From the NCBI GenBank assembly GCA_019752335.1, contig JAIEMJ010000023.1, positions 186,001 to 250,000 on the forward strand: a stretch of DNA of 64,000 nucleotides. The letters are read 5' to 3'. This document shows positions 17,402 to 26,828 of the stretch, one piece after another (position 1 is the first letter of the stretch; each line of letters starts with the position of its first letter). The stretch is from Bryobacteraceae bacterium. GTDB taxonomy: Bacteria; Acidobacteriota; Terriglobia; Bryobacterales; Bryobacteraceae. The notes beneath the pieces are model-generated. The model made no database searches. It worked only from the letters and a program-made list of their open reading frames with translations, and was not told the origin of the DNA. Both the position numbers and the translations under genes were made by a program.

Positions 17402-20400
17402 TTGTCACTCAGCATTTTTCGCAATTTGGCTGGAGTTCTGCTTCTGGCCGCCAGCCTTGGCGCACAGACGAGCGGAACCATCAGCGGCACGGTAACGGAC
17501 GAAAGCGGGGCGCCGGTGCCGAACGCGAAGGTGTTGGCGCGCGCGCAGAGCGCTACCGAATCCCGCGAGACGGTATCGTCGGGCACAGGGCAATACGTCT
17601 TTCCGTTCCTGGCTCCGGGGCCTTATCAGATTGAAGTGTCGCTGCCCAGTTTCGGCACGGCCGTGGCGAATGTGATTCTGGGGGTGACGGAACGGATCGC
17701 GGTGAACGTGGTGCTGAAGCCAGCGTCGGTGAGCGAGCGGGTGGAAGTGACGTCGGCGGCGCCGTTGTTGCAGACCGAGTCCGCCGCGCTGGGACGCGTG
17801 GTGGAGGGCACGGCGGTGAAGGAGTTGCCGCTATCAACGAGAAATTTTACACAGTTGCTGGCGTTGTCGCCGGGAACGTCGGGACCGTTGAACGACGCCG
17901 GGGCGTTGGGCCGGGGCACGCAGAATATCTCTTCGGGCGGTGCGCGGCTGGGGTCGAACTCAGTCTATATCGACGGGGTGGACGCGGTGAATATTCACAG
18001 CAATACGTCCAACGAGAATGCTTTTGCGTCGAACGGGCTGGTGGCGCCGTCACCGGAAGCGATCCAGGAATTCAAGGTGCAGACGGGCCTTTATGACGCG
18101 CAATCCGGCCGCAGCGGCGGCGCGGCGGTGGTGTTGGTAACCCGTTCGGGGACCCCGCAATTCCATGGCACTCTCTTTGAGTTTTTCCGCAATAACGCCC
18201 TGAATGCAAATAGCTTCTTCTTCAACGCGACCGGCCAGCAGCGGCCGGTGCTAAAGCAGAATCAATTTGGCGGTAACTTAGGCGGACCTGTAATCAAGAA
18301 CAAGACGTTCTTCTTTTTCTCTTATCAAGGTACGCGCCAAGTGAATGGACTGTCGGGCTCCAGTTCGCTCACGCTGCCGAATATTCCCTTGGACCGTTCG
18401 CGAGCGTCGCTGGGTCAGGCTTTCGCTGGCTTACGTGGCACGCGCGGGGGGCCCGCGATTACCGCGGATGGAGCGAATATCAACCCGGTGGCACTGTCGC
18501 TTTTGAACTTGAAATTGCCGAACGGACAGTTTGTGATTCCTTCGCCGCAGAACTCGAACACCGGCGTCAACTACGCGGTATCGATTCCGGCGCGGTATGA
18601 GGAGAATCAGTACATCGCGAACGGCGATCATCAACTGACGTCGAAGAACAGGTTGATGTTTAAGTCGATTATTTCCGCGCAGCCGGCCTTTCAGTCGTTA
18701 CCGGCGGCAAATGTGCCAGGCTTTGGCACCACGCAGGACTTTAAGAGCCGGATTATGAGCCTGACCGATACGCACGTGCTCACGCCGAACCTGGTAAACG
18801 AAGCGCGCATGGGCTTTTCCCGTCTCCTGGGCGTGGTTCGGCAAGAGAATCAATTGCCGCTCAGTTCCATCGGCATGCAACGTTTCAATGCGCGTGAGTT
18901 TCCGGACATTCCGCAGATTACCGTCACCGGCGTTTTTAGCTTGGGCTACAGTGTCAATGCTGACCAGGGGGTGAACCAGGATACTTATCATTTCGTGGAT
19001 ACTTTGTCCTGGATTCGCGGGCGCCATCAGTTACGATTCGGCACTGAGTTACGCCGTTACGTGGACGACTATTATTCGAACAATCGCTTCCGCGGCACGA
19101 TGACGCTGCAAAGCTTCGGTGACTTACTGACTGGGCTGCCCGGCACGCCAATTGCACAGGGCGGCAATGGCACAGGATTTAGTAACATCAATAGCTCCAG
19201 CGTGGCGAGCGGCATCACGGATCGCATGGACCGCATTACGGACTGGTCCTGGTATGTGCAGGACGATTGGAAGCTCACCTCACGACTCTCGCTGAACTTA
19301 GGCTTGCGCTGGGATTATCTGGGTTATGCCGTGGACACGCTGGGCCGGAACGGCTCCTTCGACACGCGTCGCTATCAGGCGCCGCCTGCGGGAGGCGCCA
19401 CCAGCGCCGGCTTCGTGCAGAGTTCGGCGTCGAAGAAGCCGGTGCCTGGGATCCCGGGCGTCTCGCCGACGTTGGTCGACCGGACGCCGACGCGTAATTT
19501 TGCGCCACGCTTTGGTCTGGCTTACAAAGTAAGTGAGCGGATTGTTCTGCGCGGAGGCTACGGTATTTACTACGACCGCCTCTCGAATCAATTGGGCTTG
19601 CTGGAAGCGCTGTCTTTGCCTGGCTATGTCCGCACGGACTTACAGGCGGCCGCGAACGCAGCGGCCTCTTTGCAGAATCCTTTTCCGGTCCTGCCGCGGC
19701 AAGCGGATTTCCCGGTGGTGCCTTTGCTTTATGCGCCCCCGTACACTACGGACCGGCCCGCGATCGGGCTGAATGCGGTGGATCCGACGCTCCGCACGCC
19801 GTATCTGCAGCAATGGGGACTGAACACGCAATACCAATGGACCCCGGCGACCATGGTGGAAGTGGGCTATGTGGGGACGAAGGGTTCGCGCCTGGCCACG
19901 CAGCGGCTGATCAACCAGCCGTTGATCGCGAGCCCGACGAATCCGGTGAACGGGCAAACAACGACAACGGCAGCAAACGCGCAACTGCGTGTGCCGTACG
20001 TGGGCTTCTCGCCGACCGGCTTAGTGTGGCTTGAAACTTCGACGGACTCGAGCTTCCACTCGCTGCAGGCTTCGGTGACGCGGCGCTTCTCGAAGGGCCT
20101 GCGTTTTTTGGCTTCCTACACCTGGGCGAAGGCTTTGGACAATAACTCGGGTTCGGCCACCGGCGCGACGTTCACCCAGACGGACGGCGACCAGACGCGC
20201 CTGTCGCTGAACCGCGGCCCGGCTGACTTCGACCGGACGCAGCGGCTGGTGATCAACTTCAGTTACGCGATCCCGTCGCCGGGGCGGGCCAAGCGCCTGC
20301 TGGGCGGCTGGCAACTCGCGGGAGTGTCGATTATCCAGAGCGGTACACCGGTAAGCATTCTCGATACGAGCGGCGCGGCTCTCTTCGGCACGGCCAACAG

Positions 20401-20761
20401 CCGTGCCAGTTGGGCCCCGGGCGCCACGCGCGATACCGCGCAACGTTCGGGCCGCACGCAGGACCGTTTGAATAACTACTTCAACCGCGACGCCTTCGTT
20501 CGCTCCGGCAATCTGTGGGGCGACACGGGCCGGAACATACTTCGCGGCCCCTCCCAGCACAATGTTGATCTTTCCGTGAATAAGTCGATCGCGTTGAATG
20601 AGCGTTTCGCCGTCGAATGGCGGAATGAGTTTTTTAACATCCTCAACATCACCAACTTCGCCAACCCGGGAGGCAGCATTACAGCGGCCAGCTACGCTAC
20701 CATCCGCAACACCACCGGCAATCCGCGCGTGATCCAAATGGCCTTGAAGCTCGTCTTCTAA
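17402..20761 (+). CDS. Oar-like TonB-dependent receptor with carboxypeptidase regulatory domain
   Basis: Outer-membrane receptor of 1119 residues. After a signal peptide (LSIFRNLAGVLLLAASLGAQ) comes a CarbopepD_reg/Ig-like domain (SGTISGTVTDESGAPVPNAKV, about 20-105), then a plug domain (LPLSTRNFTQLLALSPG, YIDGVDAVNI) and a long beta-barrel ending KLVF. This architecture is typical of the expanded Acidobacteria Oar/OmpA-like receptor family, thought to take up plant or microbial glycan fragments. I start it at TTG 17402: AGGGAG at 17388-17393 is eight bases upstream and the signal peptide begins there. The frame stays open to 17228 inside sixA, but that part is a shadow. Confidence 0.9.
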   Translation: MSLSIFRNLAGVLLLAASLGAQTSGTISGTVTDESGAPVPNAKVLARAQSATESRETVSSGTGQYVFPFLAPGPYQIEVSLPSFGTAVANVILGVTERIAVNVVLKPASVSERVEVTSAAPLLQTESAALGRVVEGTAVKELPLSTRNFTQLLALSPGTSGPLNDAGALGRGTQNISSGGARLGSNSVYIDGVDAVNIHSNTSNENAFASNGLVAPSPEAIQEFKVQTGLYDAQSGRSGGAAVVLVTRSGTPQFHGTLFEFFRNNALNANSFFFNATGQQRPVLKQNQFGGNLGGPVIKNKTFFFFSYQGTRQVNGLSGSSSLTLPNIPLDRSRASLGQAFAGLRGTRGGPAITADGANINPVALSLLNLKLPNGQFVIPSPQNSNTGVNYAVSIPARYEENQYIANGDHQLTSKNRLMFKSIISAQPAFQSLPAANVPGFGTTQDFKSRIMSLTDTHVLTPNLVNEARMGFSRLLGVVRQENQLPLSSIGMQRFNAREFPDIPQITVTGVFSLGYSVNADQGVNQDTYHFVDTLSWIRGRHQLRFGTELRRYVDDYYSNNRFRGTMTLQSFGDLLTGLPGTPIAQGGNGTGFSNINSSSVASGITDRMDRITDWSWYVQDDWKLTSRLSLNLGLRWDYLGYAVDTLGRNGSFDTRRYQAPPAGGATSAGFVQSSASKKPVPGIPGVSPTLVDRTPTRNFAPRFGLAYKVSERIVLRGGYGIYYDRLSNQLGLLEALSLPGYVRTDLQAAANAAASLQNPFPVLPRQADFPVVPLLYAPPYTTDRPAIGLNAVDPTLRTPYLQQWGLNTQYQWTPATMVEVGYVGTKGSRLATQRLINQPLIASPTNPVNGQTTTTAANAQLRVPYVGFSPTGLVWLETSTDSSFHSLQASVTRRFSKGLRFLASYTWAKALDNNSGSATGATFTQTDGDQTRLSLNRGPADFDRTQRLVINFSYAIPSPGRAKRLLGGWQLAGVSIIQSGTPVSILDTSGAALFGTANSRASWAPGATRDTAQRSGRTQDRLNNYFNRDAFVRSGNLWGDTGRNILRGPSQHNVDLSVNKSIALNERFAVEWRNEFFNILNITNFANPGGSITAASYATIRNTTGNPRVIQMALKLVF

Positions 20762-20782
20762 GCCTGGGTACACTGGTAATTA

Positions 20783-21784
20783 GTGTCCCCCCGCAATGTA
20801 CTGCGCATTCTGATTCTCGGGTTCACCCTGGTGGTGATGCTGGTGGTGGCTGCGGCGTTCGTCGGCTATCAGGGGTCAAAGGCGATTCACACGGAAGCGC
20901 AAGAACTGGTGCGCGGCCACTTTGTTAGTTCGGGGCGGGGCGCGGAACTGGAATCGCGCATTGAAGAGCAGAGCCAGAACCTGCTGGACGAATTGGAGAC
21001 CGTGCTCGCCGTCTGCCTGCTGCTGGCGCTGGGGTGCGCCGGGCTTACCGTCTACAGCACGAAACGCGCCTTCGACAAGCTGGCCTGGCAATCGCAAGAG
21101 CTGGACCGTGTCTCCTGGAACATGCTGCAGGACCAGGAGGTGGTGGCGCGCCGTTTCTCACATGAGATGCATGATGAACTCGGCCAGAGCCTGACCGGGT
21201 TGCGTAGCATGATGAAGCGGCTGAATGCCAGCGAGTTTGAGGCGCGCCGCGGAGAATGCGTCCAGGTGCTCGACGAGGTGCTCGCTAACGTCCGCGAGCT
21301 CTCGCAGTTGCTGCGGCCAGTGATCCTGGACGACTTCGGCCTGGATGCGGGTCTGCGCTGGGTGGCGAACCGGTTTACGCAACGGACGGGGATTGAAGTT
21401 TCTTACCGGTCGGCCGCCGCCTACCGGCTGACCGACGAACTGGAGACCCACCTGTTTCGCATCGGACAAGAGGCGCTCACCAACATCGCCCGCCATTCGC
21501 AGGCTAAGCGAGCCTGGATGAGCCTGGAGATGGGACGGGGGCTGGTGACGTTGACAATTGAGGACGACGGCTGCGGGATCCCGGAAGGGCCGAAGCTGGC
21601 CAAGGCCGCATCGAGCATCGGCATGGTGGGCATGCGAGCGCGCGCGCGCCACATTGGTGGGTCGCTCGAAATGGAAAACCGTCCCAACGGCGGATTGAGA
21701 CTGCGGGTGGAAGCCCCCGCGCAGAAAGCGAGTGCGAACGATAGTGGCCATAGCGACAAAACCCATCCGCATCTTATTAGCTGA
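20783..21784 (+). CDS. NarX/DegS-type sensor histidine kinase
   Basis: 333 residues. Two transmembrane segments (about 8-28 and 72-92) enclose a short periplasmic part. The dimerisation/phosphoacceptor region FSHEMHDELGQSLTGLRSMM is the HisKA_3 type, followed by an HATPase domain with IGQEALTNIARHSQA, IEDDGCGIPEG and GMVGMRARARHIGG. The start is GTG 20783 with a weak ribosome-binding site. The 3' end overlaps the response regulator gene at 21732 by 53 bases, so the two form one system. The signal is unknown because the sensor loop is short (about 45 residues). Confidence 0.92.
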   Translation: MSPRNVLRILILGFTLVVMLVVAAAFVGYQGSKAIHTEAQELVRGHFVSSGRGAELESRIEEQSQNLLDELETVLAVCLLLALGCAGLTVYSTKRAFDKLAWQSQELDRVSWNMLQDQEVVARRFSHEMHDELGQSLTGLRSMMKRLNASEFEARRGECVQVLDEVLANVRELSQLLRPVILDDFGLDAGLRWVANRFTQRTGIEVSYRSAAAYRLTDELETHLFRIGQEALTNIARHSQAKRAWMSLEMGRGLVTLTIEDDGCGIPEGPKLAKAASSIGMVGMRARARHIGGSLEMENRPNGGLRLRVEAPAQKASANDSGHSDKTHPHLIS

Positions 21785-22391
21785 CGACCATGCCGTAGTG
21801 CGGCGAGGTTTCCGCATGATCCTCTCTTCGCAACCGGATATGGAGGTGGTGGCGGAGGCGATGAACGGTCGCGAGGCGGTGGAAATGGCGCAAAGCGTAC
21901 AGCCGGACGTCGTCGTGATGGACGTGTCGATGCCGGAAATCAATGGCATTGAAGGCACGCGCCGCATTACGGAGCTGTGCCCGCGGACGCGCGTGCTGGC
22001 GCTGAGCATGCACCGCGACTCGGTATACGTCCGCGAGATCCTGCGGGCCGGGGCCCGCGGGTATCTGGTGAAGGACGCCGACGACGACGCGCTGATCGGC
22101 GCGGTGCGGGCGGTGGCGCAGGGCGAGGGGTATCTGAGTCCGTCGGTGGCGGATGCGGTGCTGGACGACTATCGCAAGCATGTAAGCAATCCGATTGACC
22201 TACTCACCAGCCGCGAGCGCGAGGTGCTGCAATTGATCGCCGAGGGTAAGACGAACAAGGAGATCGCCAACGTACTGGTGCTCAGCGTCTACACGGTGGA
22301 GAGCCATCGCGGGCGCATTATGGAGAAGCTGAACCTGCACAGCGGCGGCGACGTGGTGCGGTTCGCGCTGCGGAACGGGCTGATTACCTAA
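21732..22391 (+). CDS. NarL/LuxR-family response regulator
   Basis: Receiver domain with ILLADDHAVVRRGF and phosphoacceptor Asp in VVVMDVSMPEING, then a C-terminal LuxR helix-turn-helix (LTSREREVLQLIAEGKTNKEIA...SVYTVESHRGRIMEKL). It pairs with the overlapping kinase gene. GTG 21732 and GTG 21744 are both possible starts; the domain starts at about residue 11 with the first. The product would bind DNA after phosphorylation; the target genes are not known. Confidence 0.93.
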   Translation: MRTIVAIATKPIRILLADDHAVVRRGFRMILSSQPDMEVVAEAMNGREAVEMAQSVQPDVVVMDVSMPEINGIEGTRRITELCPRTRVLALSMHRDSVYVREILRAGARGYLVKDADDDALIGAVRAVAQGEGYLSPSVADAVLDDYRKHVSNPIDLLTSREREVLQLIAEGKTNKEIANVLVLSVYTVESHRGRIMEKLNLHSGGDVVRFALRNGLIT

Positions 22392-22395
22392 GGCG

Positions 22396-23739
22396 ATGTC
22401 TCAAGATTTGCAAGCCAAACGGGCCGTGAATCCGGTGAAAGAAGGCCTGGAACGCACGGGCCTTTATCACAGCATGCGGCTCCCGGACGGAAGCGTCCTT
22501 GAAGGGGCCATGCCGCTGAGCTACCAGGAAGACCGGTGGCGCTGGTTTCAACTGCCGGAGGACCTTACCGGCCTCACCGCTCTCGACGTCGGCCCCTGGG
22601 ACGGCTACTTCACTTTCGAGCTTGAACGCCGCGGCGCGCAAGTGACGGCGATCGACTATGCCGACCTCGACACGTTTCGCCGGCTACACCATCTGATGGG
22701 ATCGCGCGCGAAGTATCTCAAGATGGACCTCTACGACGTGACGCGCGAGTCGCCCGGGGAGTTTGACATCGTCCTGCTGCTGGGCGTGCTCTACCACCTG
22801 AAGCATCCGCTGTTGGCGCTGGAGCGCGTCTGCGCCATCACCAAGGACACGTGCATCATCGACACCTTCGTCGCTGACCCGGAGGCCTACGCCCGAGGCG
22901 AGCGTCCGGCGATTCCCTACGCTGAGTTCTACGAGACCGGCGAACTCGGGGGACAACTCGACAATTGGTGCGGCCCCACGGTGACGCAGGTGAGCGCCTG
23001 GGCGCGGGCCGCGGGCTTCGTGCAACCCGTCGTGCTGAAGGTGACCAGCACGACGGCCTGCATCCGCGCGAGCCGCCGTTGGCGCGATCTGCCGCCAGCG
23101 ACGCTGCCCGCCATTCAGTTGCACGGGGTGAACGCGGCGTCGCATGGCGGAGGTACCTTTGAGTCGCGGAAGGAGGAGTACCTCGTCTATTGGTGCGACT
23201 GGCCAAGCGAGCCCGCGCTCGACGACGTCTTCCCCGAAGTGGACGGGTTCGGCGTGCCGCCGATGGCGGTGCGCCGGTCGGCGCAGAGCCTGGCCGTGAC
23301 GACGCGCGTGCCCCCCGGCCTCGCTCCGGGCCGTCACGAAGCGCGGCTGCGGGTCGGCGCGGGAGATTGGTCCAACGTGGTGGCGTTTCACATGGACGTC
23401 CCGCCGCTGGCGGGCGAACTCAAGCTGACCGCCGTGCAGGACGCGGTCACGTTTGGGGAAGCCGATTGGGCGAACGGGGGTTGGCTGGCGTTGTGGGTGG
23501 AGGGGCTGAGCGAAGTCGCCGATATCGGCAACGTCAGCGTGGAAGTGGACGGCGTGCCGCATGGGCCACGTGCCATTTCCGGCGCGCAAGTGAACGTGCA
23601 GTTGCGCCCGCTGTTTGAGGCGGGGCCGCACGAATTGGTGGTAACGCATCGGGGCGCGCGCAGCAACCCCTTCACGTTTTACTTGAAGGGAAATCGGCCG
23701 CCGATTCATGGAGTCGATTCGATTCAAGCACTTAGCTGA
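22396..23739 (+). CDS. SAM-dependent methyltransferase with C-terminal Ig-like domain
   Basis: 447 residues. The N-terminal part resembles the CmoB/DUF1698 methyltransferase group: LTALDVGPWDGYFTFELERRG is the SAM motif and LLLGVLYHLKHPLLAL the catalytic-core loop. From about residue 280 the sequence changes to beta-rich repeats (VTTRVPPGLAPGRHEARLRVG, VEVDGVPHGPRAISGAQVN), like the IPT/TIG-type domains used in many acidobacterial extracellular proteins. No signal peptide is visible. The substrate is unknown; small-molecule or sugar modification is as likely as tRNA. The start ATG lies 5 bases after the response regulator. Confidence 0.8.
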   Translation: MSQDLQAKRAVNPVKEGLERTGLYHSMRLPDGSVLEGAMPLSYQEDRWRWFQLPEDLTGLTALDVGPWDGYFTFELERRGAQVTAIDYADLDTFRRLHHLMGSRAKYLKMDLYDVTRESPGEFDIVLLLGVLYHLKHPLLALERVCAITKDTCIIDTFVADPEAYARGERPAIPYAEFYETGELGGQLDNWCGPTVTQVSAWARAAGFVQPVVLKVTSTTACIRASRRWRDLPPATLPAIQLHGVNAASHGGGTFESRKEEYLVYWCDWPSEPALDDVFPEVDGFGVPPMAVRRSAQSLAVTTRVPPGLAPGRHEARLRVGAGDWSNVVAFHMDVPPLAGELKLTAVQDAVTFGEADWANGGWLALWVEGLSEVADIGNVSVEVDGVPHGPRAISGAQVNVQLRPLFEAGPHELVVTHRGARSNPFTFYLKGNRPPIHGVDSIQALS

Positions 23740-23820
23740 GGATATGTAAAGTCAGCACGGGGTCTCAAGTTAAAACAGATCTTGCTCTCCGGCTGGCATT
23801 TTGAAACCATCGTAGGGAAC

Positions 23821-24618
23821 ATGAAAGCCGCCAAGCCCACCCCACCCAAGACGCTCGACCGCGTTATCTCCAAGATGGGGCTGGGCTCACGCACGGAAGC
23901 GCGGGCGTGGATCGCGGGCAATCGGGTGAAGGTGAACGGTAAGGTGATCCAGAATCCGGATTTCTGGGTGAACCCCGAACGGGACAAGGTGGAGTTCGAC
24001 AACCGCCCGCTCGAGAAGAAAAAATTCCGCTACCTGCTGCTGAATAAGCCCACTGGCTACATCACCACCTACAAGGATCCAGAGGGCCGGCCCACGGTGT
24101 ACGACCTGCTCACGGGCGTGACGGACTTTCTTTCGACGGTGGGCCGACTCGACCTCGACACCAGCGGGTTGCTGATCCTCACCAACGACACGCAGTTCGG
24201 CGAGCGGCTCACCAACCCGGACTACCATGTGCCCAAGACGTATCTGGTGAAGGCCGCCACGTTGCTCACCGATGAGCAACTCCAGCGGTTGCGCACCGGC
24301 GTAACGCTTGACGATGGTCCCACCCGGCCCGCCGAGGTAACGCGGGTGCGCGACGCTGCGACGAAGAGCTTCATCGAGATCACGGTTACTGAGGGACGCA
24401 ATCGCCAGGTGCGCCGGATGCTGGAGGCTGTGGATAGCTTTGTGCTGAAGCTGGTCCGCGTGCGCATCGGCGGGCTGGAGATCGACGGACTCCCGTTGGG
24501 CAAGTGGCGCAACCTGTCGCCGGCCGAAGTGCAGGATCTGGTCGCGGCCAGCCGCAGTACGAAGGGACCCAAGCTGAAGGCTCTTCCCCCTGGAGCTACG
24601 ATAGAAGCCGAGGAGTAG
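23821..24618 (+). CDS. RluB/RsuA-family pseudouridine synthase
   Basis: 265 residues from ATG 23821, supported by AGGGA just upstream; the frame is open back to 23782. An S4 RNA-binding domain (LDRVISKMGLGSRTEARAWI, VKVNGKVI) precedes the catalytic domain with GRLDLDTSGLLILTND, where the second Asp of GRLDLD is the nucleophile, and the basic loop TVTEGRNRQVRRML. It would modify a uridine in large- or small-subunit rRNA. The exact target (RluB, RluE, RluF or RsuA) cannot be fixed from motifs. Confidence 0.93.
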   Translation: MKAAKPTPPKTLDRVISKMGLGSRTEARAWIAGNRVKVNGKVIQNPDFWVNPERDKVEFDNRPLEKKKFRYLLLNKPTGYITTYKDPEGRPTVYDLLTGVTDFLSTVGRLDLDTSGLLILTNDTQFGERLTNPDYHVPKTYLVKAATLLTDEQLQRLRTGVTLDDGPTRPAEVTRVRDAATKSFIEITVTEGRNRQVRRMLEAVDSFVLKLVRVRIGGLEIDGLPLGKWRNLSPAEVQDLVAASRSTKGPKLKALPPGATIEAEE

Positions 24619-24621
24619 AGC

Positions 24622-25878
24622 ATGCATCGTTCGATTCTGGTTGGCCTGCTGGGCGTGGCGGCAGCTTACTGCCAGGCACCGGCACTGACGATCTCGCCCT
24701 CGCCGGTGACGCAATGCAACGCGCGCGGCCAGGGCACGGCGCAGTTGAGTTGGCGCACCAGCGAGACGAGCGTGCAGGTGCGAATCGGGTCGGCGACGGG
24801 TCCGGCGATGACAGGATTCGAGCCCGGCAATGGCGGCGCGCCCACCGGAGACTGGGTGAGCGACGGGCTCGTCTTTGTCCTGGTAAACCCGAGCGGCAAC
24901 GAAGTGGCCCGGGCCACGGCTCGCGTCAGTTGCCAGGCGCCTTCGTCGAATTTGGCGGATCAATTGGCCACGCAGTCCTACTTCCCCCTGGAGGTGGGCA
25001 ATCGTTGGGTGTACCGGGTGAACGACCGTCTTGCCACGGGGCTGCATAAAGTGCGCTGGGTGGATCGTACGGTGCAGCAGGGTGGCGAGACGTGGTTCGT
25101 GGTGCGGAGCCAGATGGTGCCAGGTGCGTCGGCGAACGAAGTCCTCTGGCGGGTGGACGCCAGTGGACGCATCTACCGGCGCCGGAATAACGTGAGTGAG
25201 CTGTACCTTGATCCCGGCCCGAACCAGGACGCAAGCGCCGCCGTGCAGGTGCAAGGGCGCAACGTGGGCGCGAACACACCGATTGGCCGCGTCACCAACG
25301 CGGTTGATTACCTGTCGCGCGAGGTGCTGCTGACGGAGACGGGCACCTACGCGCGCGGGATCGGACTGGTGGCTTCTTCCAGCAATCTCATCGCCGGTTC
25401 GTCGGGTGGCTTTTCGCAGTCGCTGCAACTGGTGGACGCTTTCATCGCGGGCGGGGTCCGGCTGGTGTCGCCTGCGAATGGCTTGGAGCTATCGCCGGAG
25501 AGCCAGACCTTGGACGTCGTCGGCCGCACGGCGCGCAACTGTGCCCTGCCCTGCTACTTCGTCGCCTGCGGACTGGGTGGCGCGCCGCCGGATCCTCCTG
25601 GCACTTACAAGCCGTGCCTGTCGACGCGCGTGAAGGTGCAGCACCCGTCGGCGCGGTCGTTGGTGCTGGAACTGCTGAACTCCGATAACGAGGCCGTGCA
25701 TAGCGTCACGCGGCCGGTGGGGCTGAGCCCGGACGAGCAAATGTGGTTCGAGACGATACCATTCTACCGGCCGACGGGCATTATGCTCCCGCTCGGTGAC
25801 TATCAACTGCGCGCCACCGTGAAGGCCGCGGGCGGCGAGACGATTAACAGCAGCATGGCCCTGATTAAGGTGCAGTAG
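24622..25878 (+). CDS. exported protein of unknown function
   Basis: Not recognised. 418 residues with a signal peptide (MHRSILVGLLGVAAAYCQA). An Ig-like N-terminal part (about 20-110, two cysteines) is followed by a section with YFPLEVGNRWVYRVND (about 120-290), a motif seen in many secreted bacterial proteins of unknown role. A C-terminal beta-rich part carries four cysteines. ATG lies 3 bases after the pseudouridine synthase stop, with AGGAG overlapping that stop, so the two are cotranscribed. The last 14 bases overlap the convergent TPR gene. Confidence 0.7.
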   Translation: MHRSILVGLLGVAAAYCQAPALTISPSPVTQCNARGQGTAQLSWRTSETSVQVRIGSATGPAMTGFEPGNGGAPTGDWVSDGLVFVLVNPSGNEVARATARVSCQAPSSNLADQLATQSYFPLEVGNRWVYRVNDRLATGLHKVRWVDRTVQQGGETWFVVRSQMVPGASANEVLWRVDASGRIYRRRNNVSELYLDPGPNQDASAAVQVQGRNVGANTPIGRVTNAVDYLSREVLLTETGTYARGIGLVASSSNLIAGSSGGFSQSLQLVDAFIAGGVRLVSPANGLELSPESQTLDVVGRTARNCALPCYFVACGLGGAPPDPPGTYKPCLSTRVKVQHPSARSLVLELLNSDNEAVHSVTRPVGLSPDEQMWFETIPFYRPTGIMLPLGDYQLRATVKAAGGETINSSMALIKVQ

Positions 25879-26677
25879 CCGCCAAGGTGAGTCGTGCGGG
25901 TTCGTACTCCGGGGCAAGCTTCTTCAGTTGACCGAGCGCGTTGGCGCGGTCACCGAGGTTGAATTGCGCCAAAGCCTGGAGGTATTGCGCGCTGAGGTTC
26001 GCCGGATCGGATCGTAGGGCCGCGCGGGCCGCCCGCAAGGCCGTGGGGTAGTCGCGCAGGTGTACCGAGACGAAGGCGCGGTTGGTGAGGGCGAGCGTAC
26101 AGCGCGGATCGAGGCGTAGGGCCTGGTCTACGTCGGCCAGGGCCTTCGTCCAGGAGCGCGTGCGGGCGTAGAGAGCGGAGCGGTTGACCCAGGCTTCGAG
26201 CAACTCCGGATCGGCGGCGAGGGCCTCATCGAGCGCGTGCTCGGCGCCGGCTTCGTCGTGGGCCGCCCGGCACTTAGCGTAGCGCCCCATCGCCTTCCGG
26301 GCCGCCTTGGGCACGACATGGTGGAGCGACCGGGCGTCCACCGTACCGCGCCCCTCAGGCTTCGCTTCGTCCTTCAGACGGACCGTAATTTCGGCCTCGC
26401 CGGCCGAGAGGAACACGCGCTCCTCCTTCAGGGCATCGCCGCGATGCGTCTTCACGGCCAGGGTGTAATGGCCTTGCTTTAGACCGTGAAAGTCGAACTG
26501 GCCGTTGAGGCCGGGCATCACGGTGACGCTGTCCATGGCGGACGCGCCAGCGGGCCGCATCTCCACGAGCAAGTCCTGGGCGCTGCGCTGGGTCTCCACC
26601 GTACCGCGCAAGTGTACCTGAGCGAAAGCGGACACGCAGAGAAATAGCGTGCCGGAAAACACACGTCGAGTAAGCAA
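25865..26677 (-). CDS. exported TPR protein with carboxypeptidase-like domain
   Basis: 270 residues. A signal peptide (TRRVFSGTLFLCVSAFA) precedes a small beta domain (LRGTVETQRSAQDLLVEM, FDFHGLKQGHYTLAVKT, about 20-105) of the carboxypeptidase-regulatory type. Tetratricopeptide-like helices follow at about 125-265 (LEAWVNRSALYARTRSWTKAL, CTLALTNRAFVSVHLRDYPTAL, LSAQYLQALAQFNLGDRANAL). It is likely an envelope scaffold for protein-protein contacts. Its 3' end overlaps the convergent gene by 14 bases. Confidence 0.75.
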   Translation of the reverse strand: MLTRRVFSGTLFLCVSAFAQVHLRGTVETQRSAQDLLVEMRPAGASAMDSVTVMPGLNGQFDFHGLKQGHYTLAVKTHRGDALKEERVFLSAGEAEITVRLKDEAKPEGRGTVDARSLHHVVPKAARKAMGRYAKCRAAHDEAGAEHALDEALAADPELLEAWVNRSALYARTRSWTKALADVDQALRLDPRCTLALTNRAFVSVHLRDYPTALRAARAALRSDPANLSAQYLQALAQFNLGDRANALGQLKKLAPEYEPARLTLAATAP

Positions 26678-26779
26678 GGGATTGTCTCCAAGTAGTGAAA
26701 GTTAGAACAGACAGCGCAGGTGACGGCAAGGACCTGGAGGGAGAAGACTGGAGGGTGTTTTTACAGACGAGGTAGCATC

Positions 26780-26803
26780 GGGCCGGCGAACTGTCGCCGG
26801 GCC
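26780..26803 (-). terminator. hairpin after the receiver-like gene, weak terminator candidate
   Basis: Ten-base arms GGGCCGGCGA and TCGCCGGGCC (one internal mismatch) with an ACTG loop, 26 bases beyond the stop of the minus-strand receiver-like gene. No clear T-run follows on the minus strand. Confidence 0.4.
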
Positions 26804-26828
26804 GTGGGGCTAAGAAAGACGATTGGGG

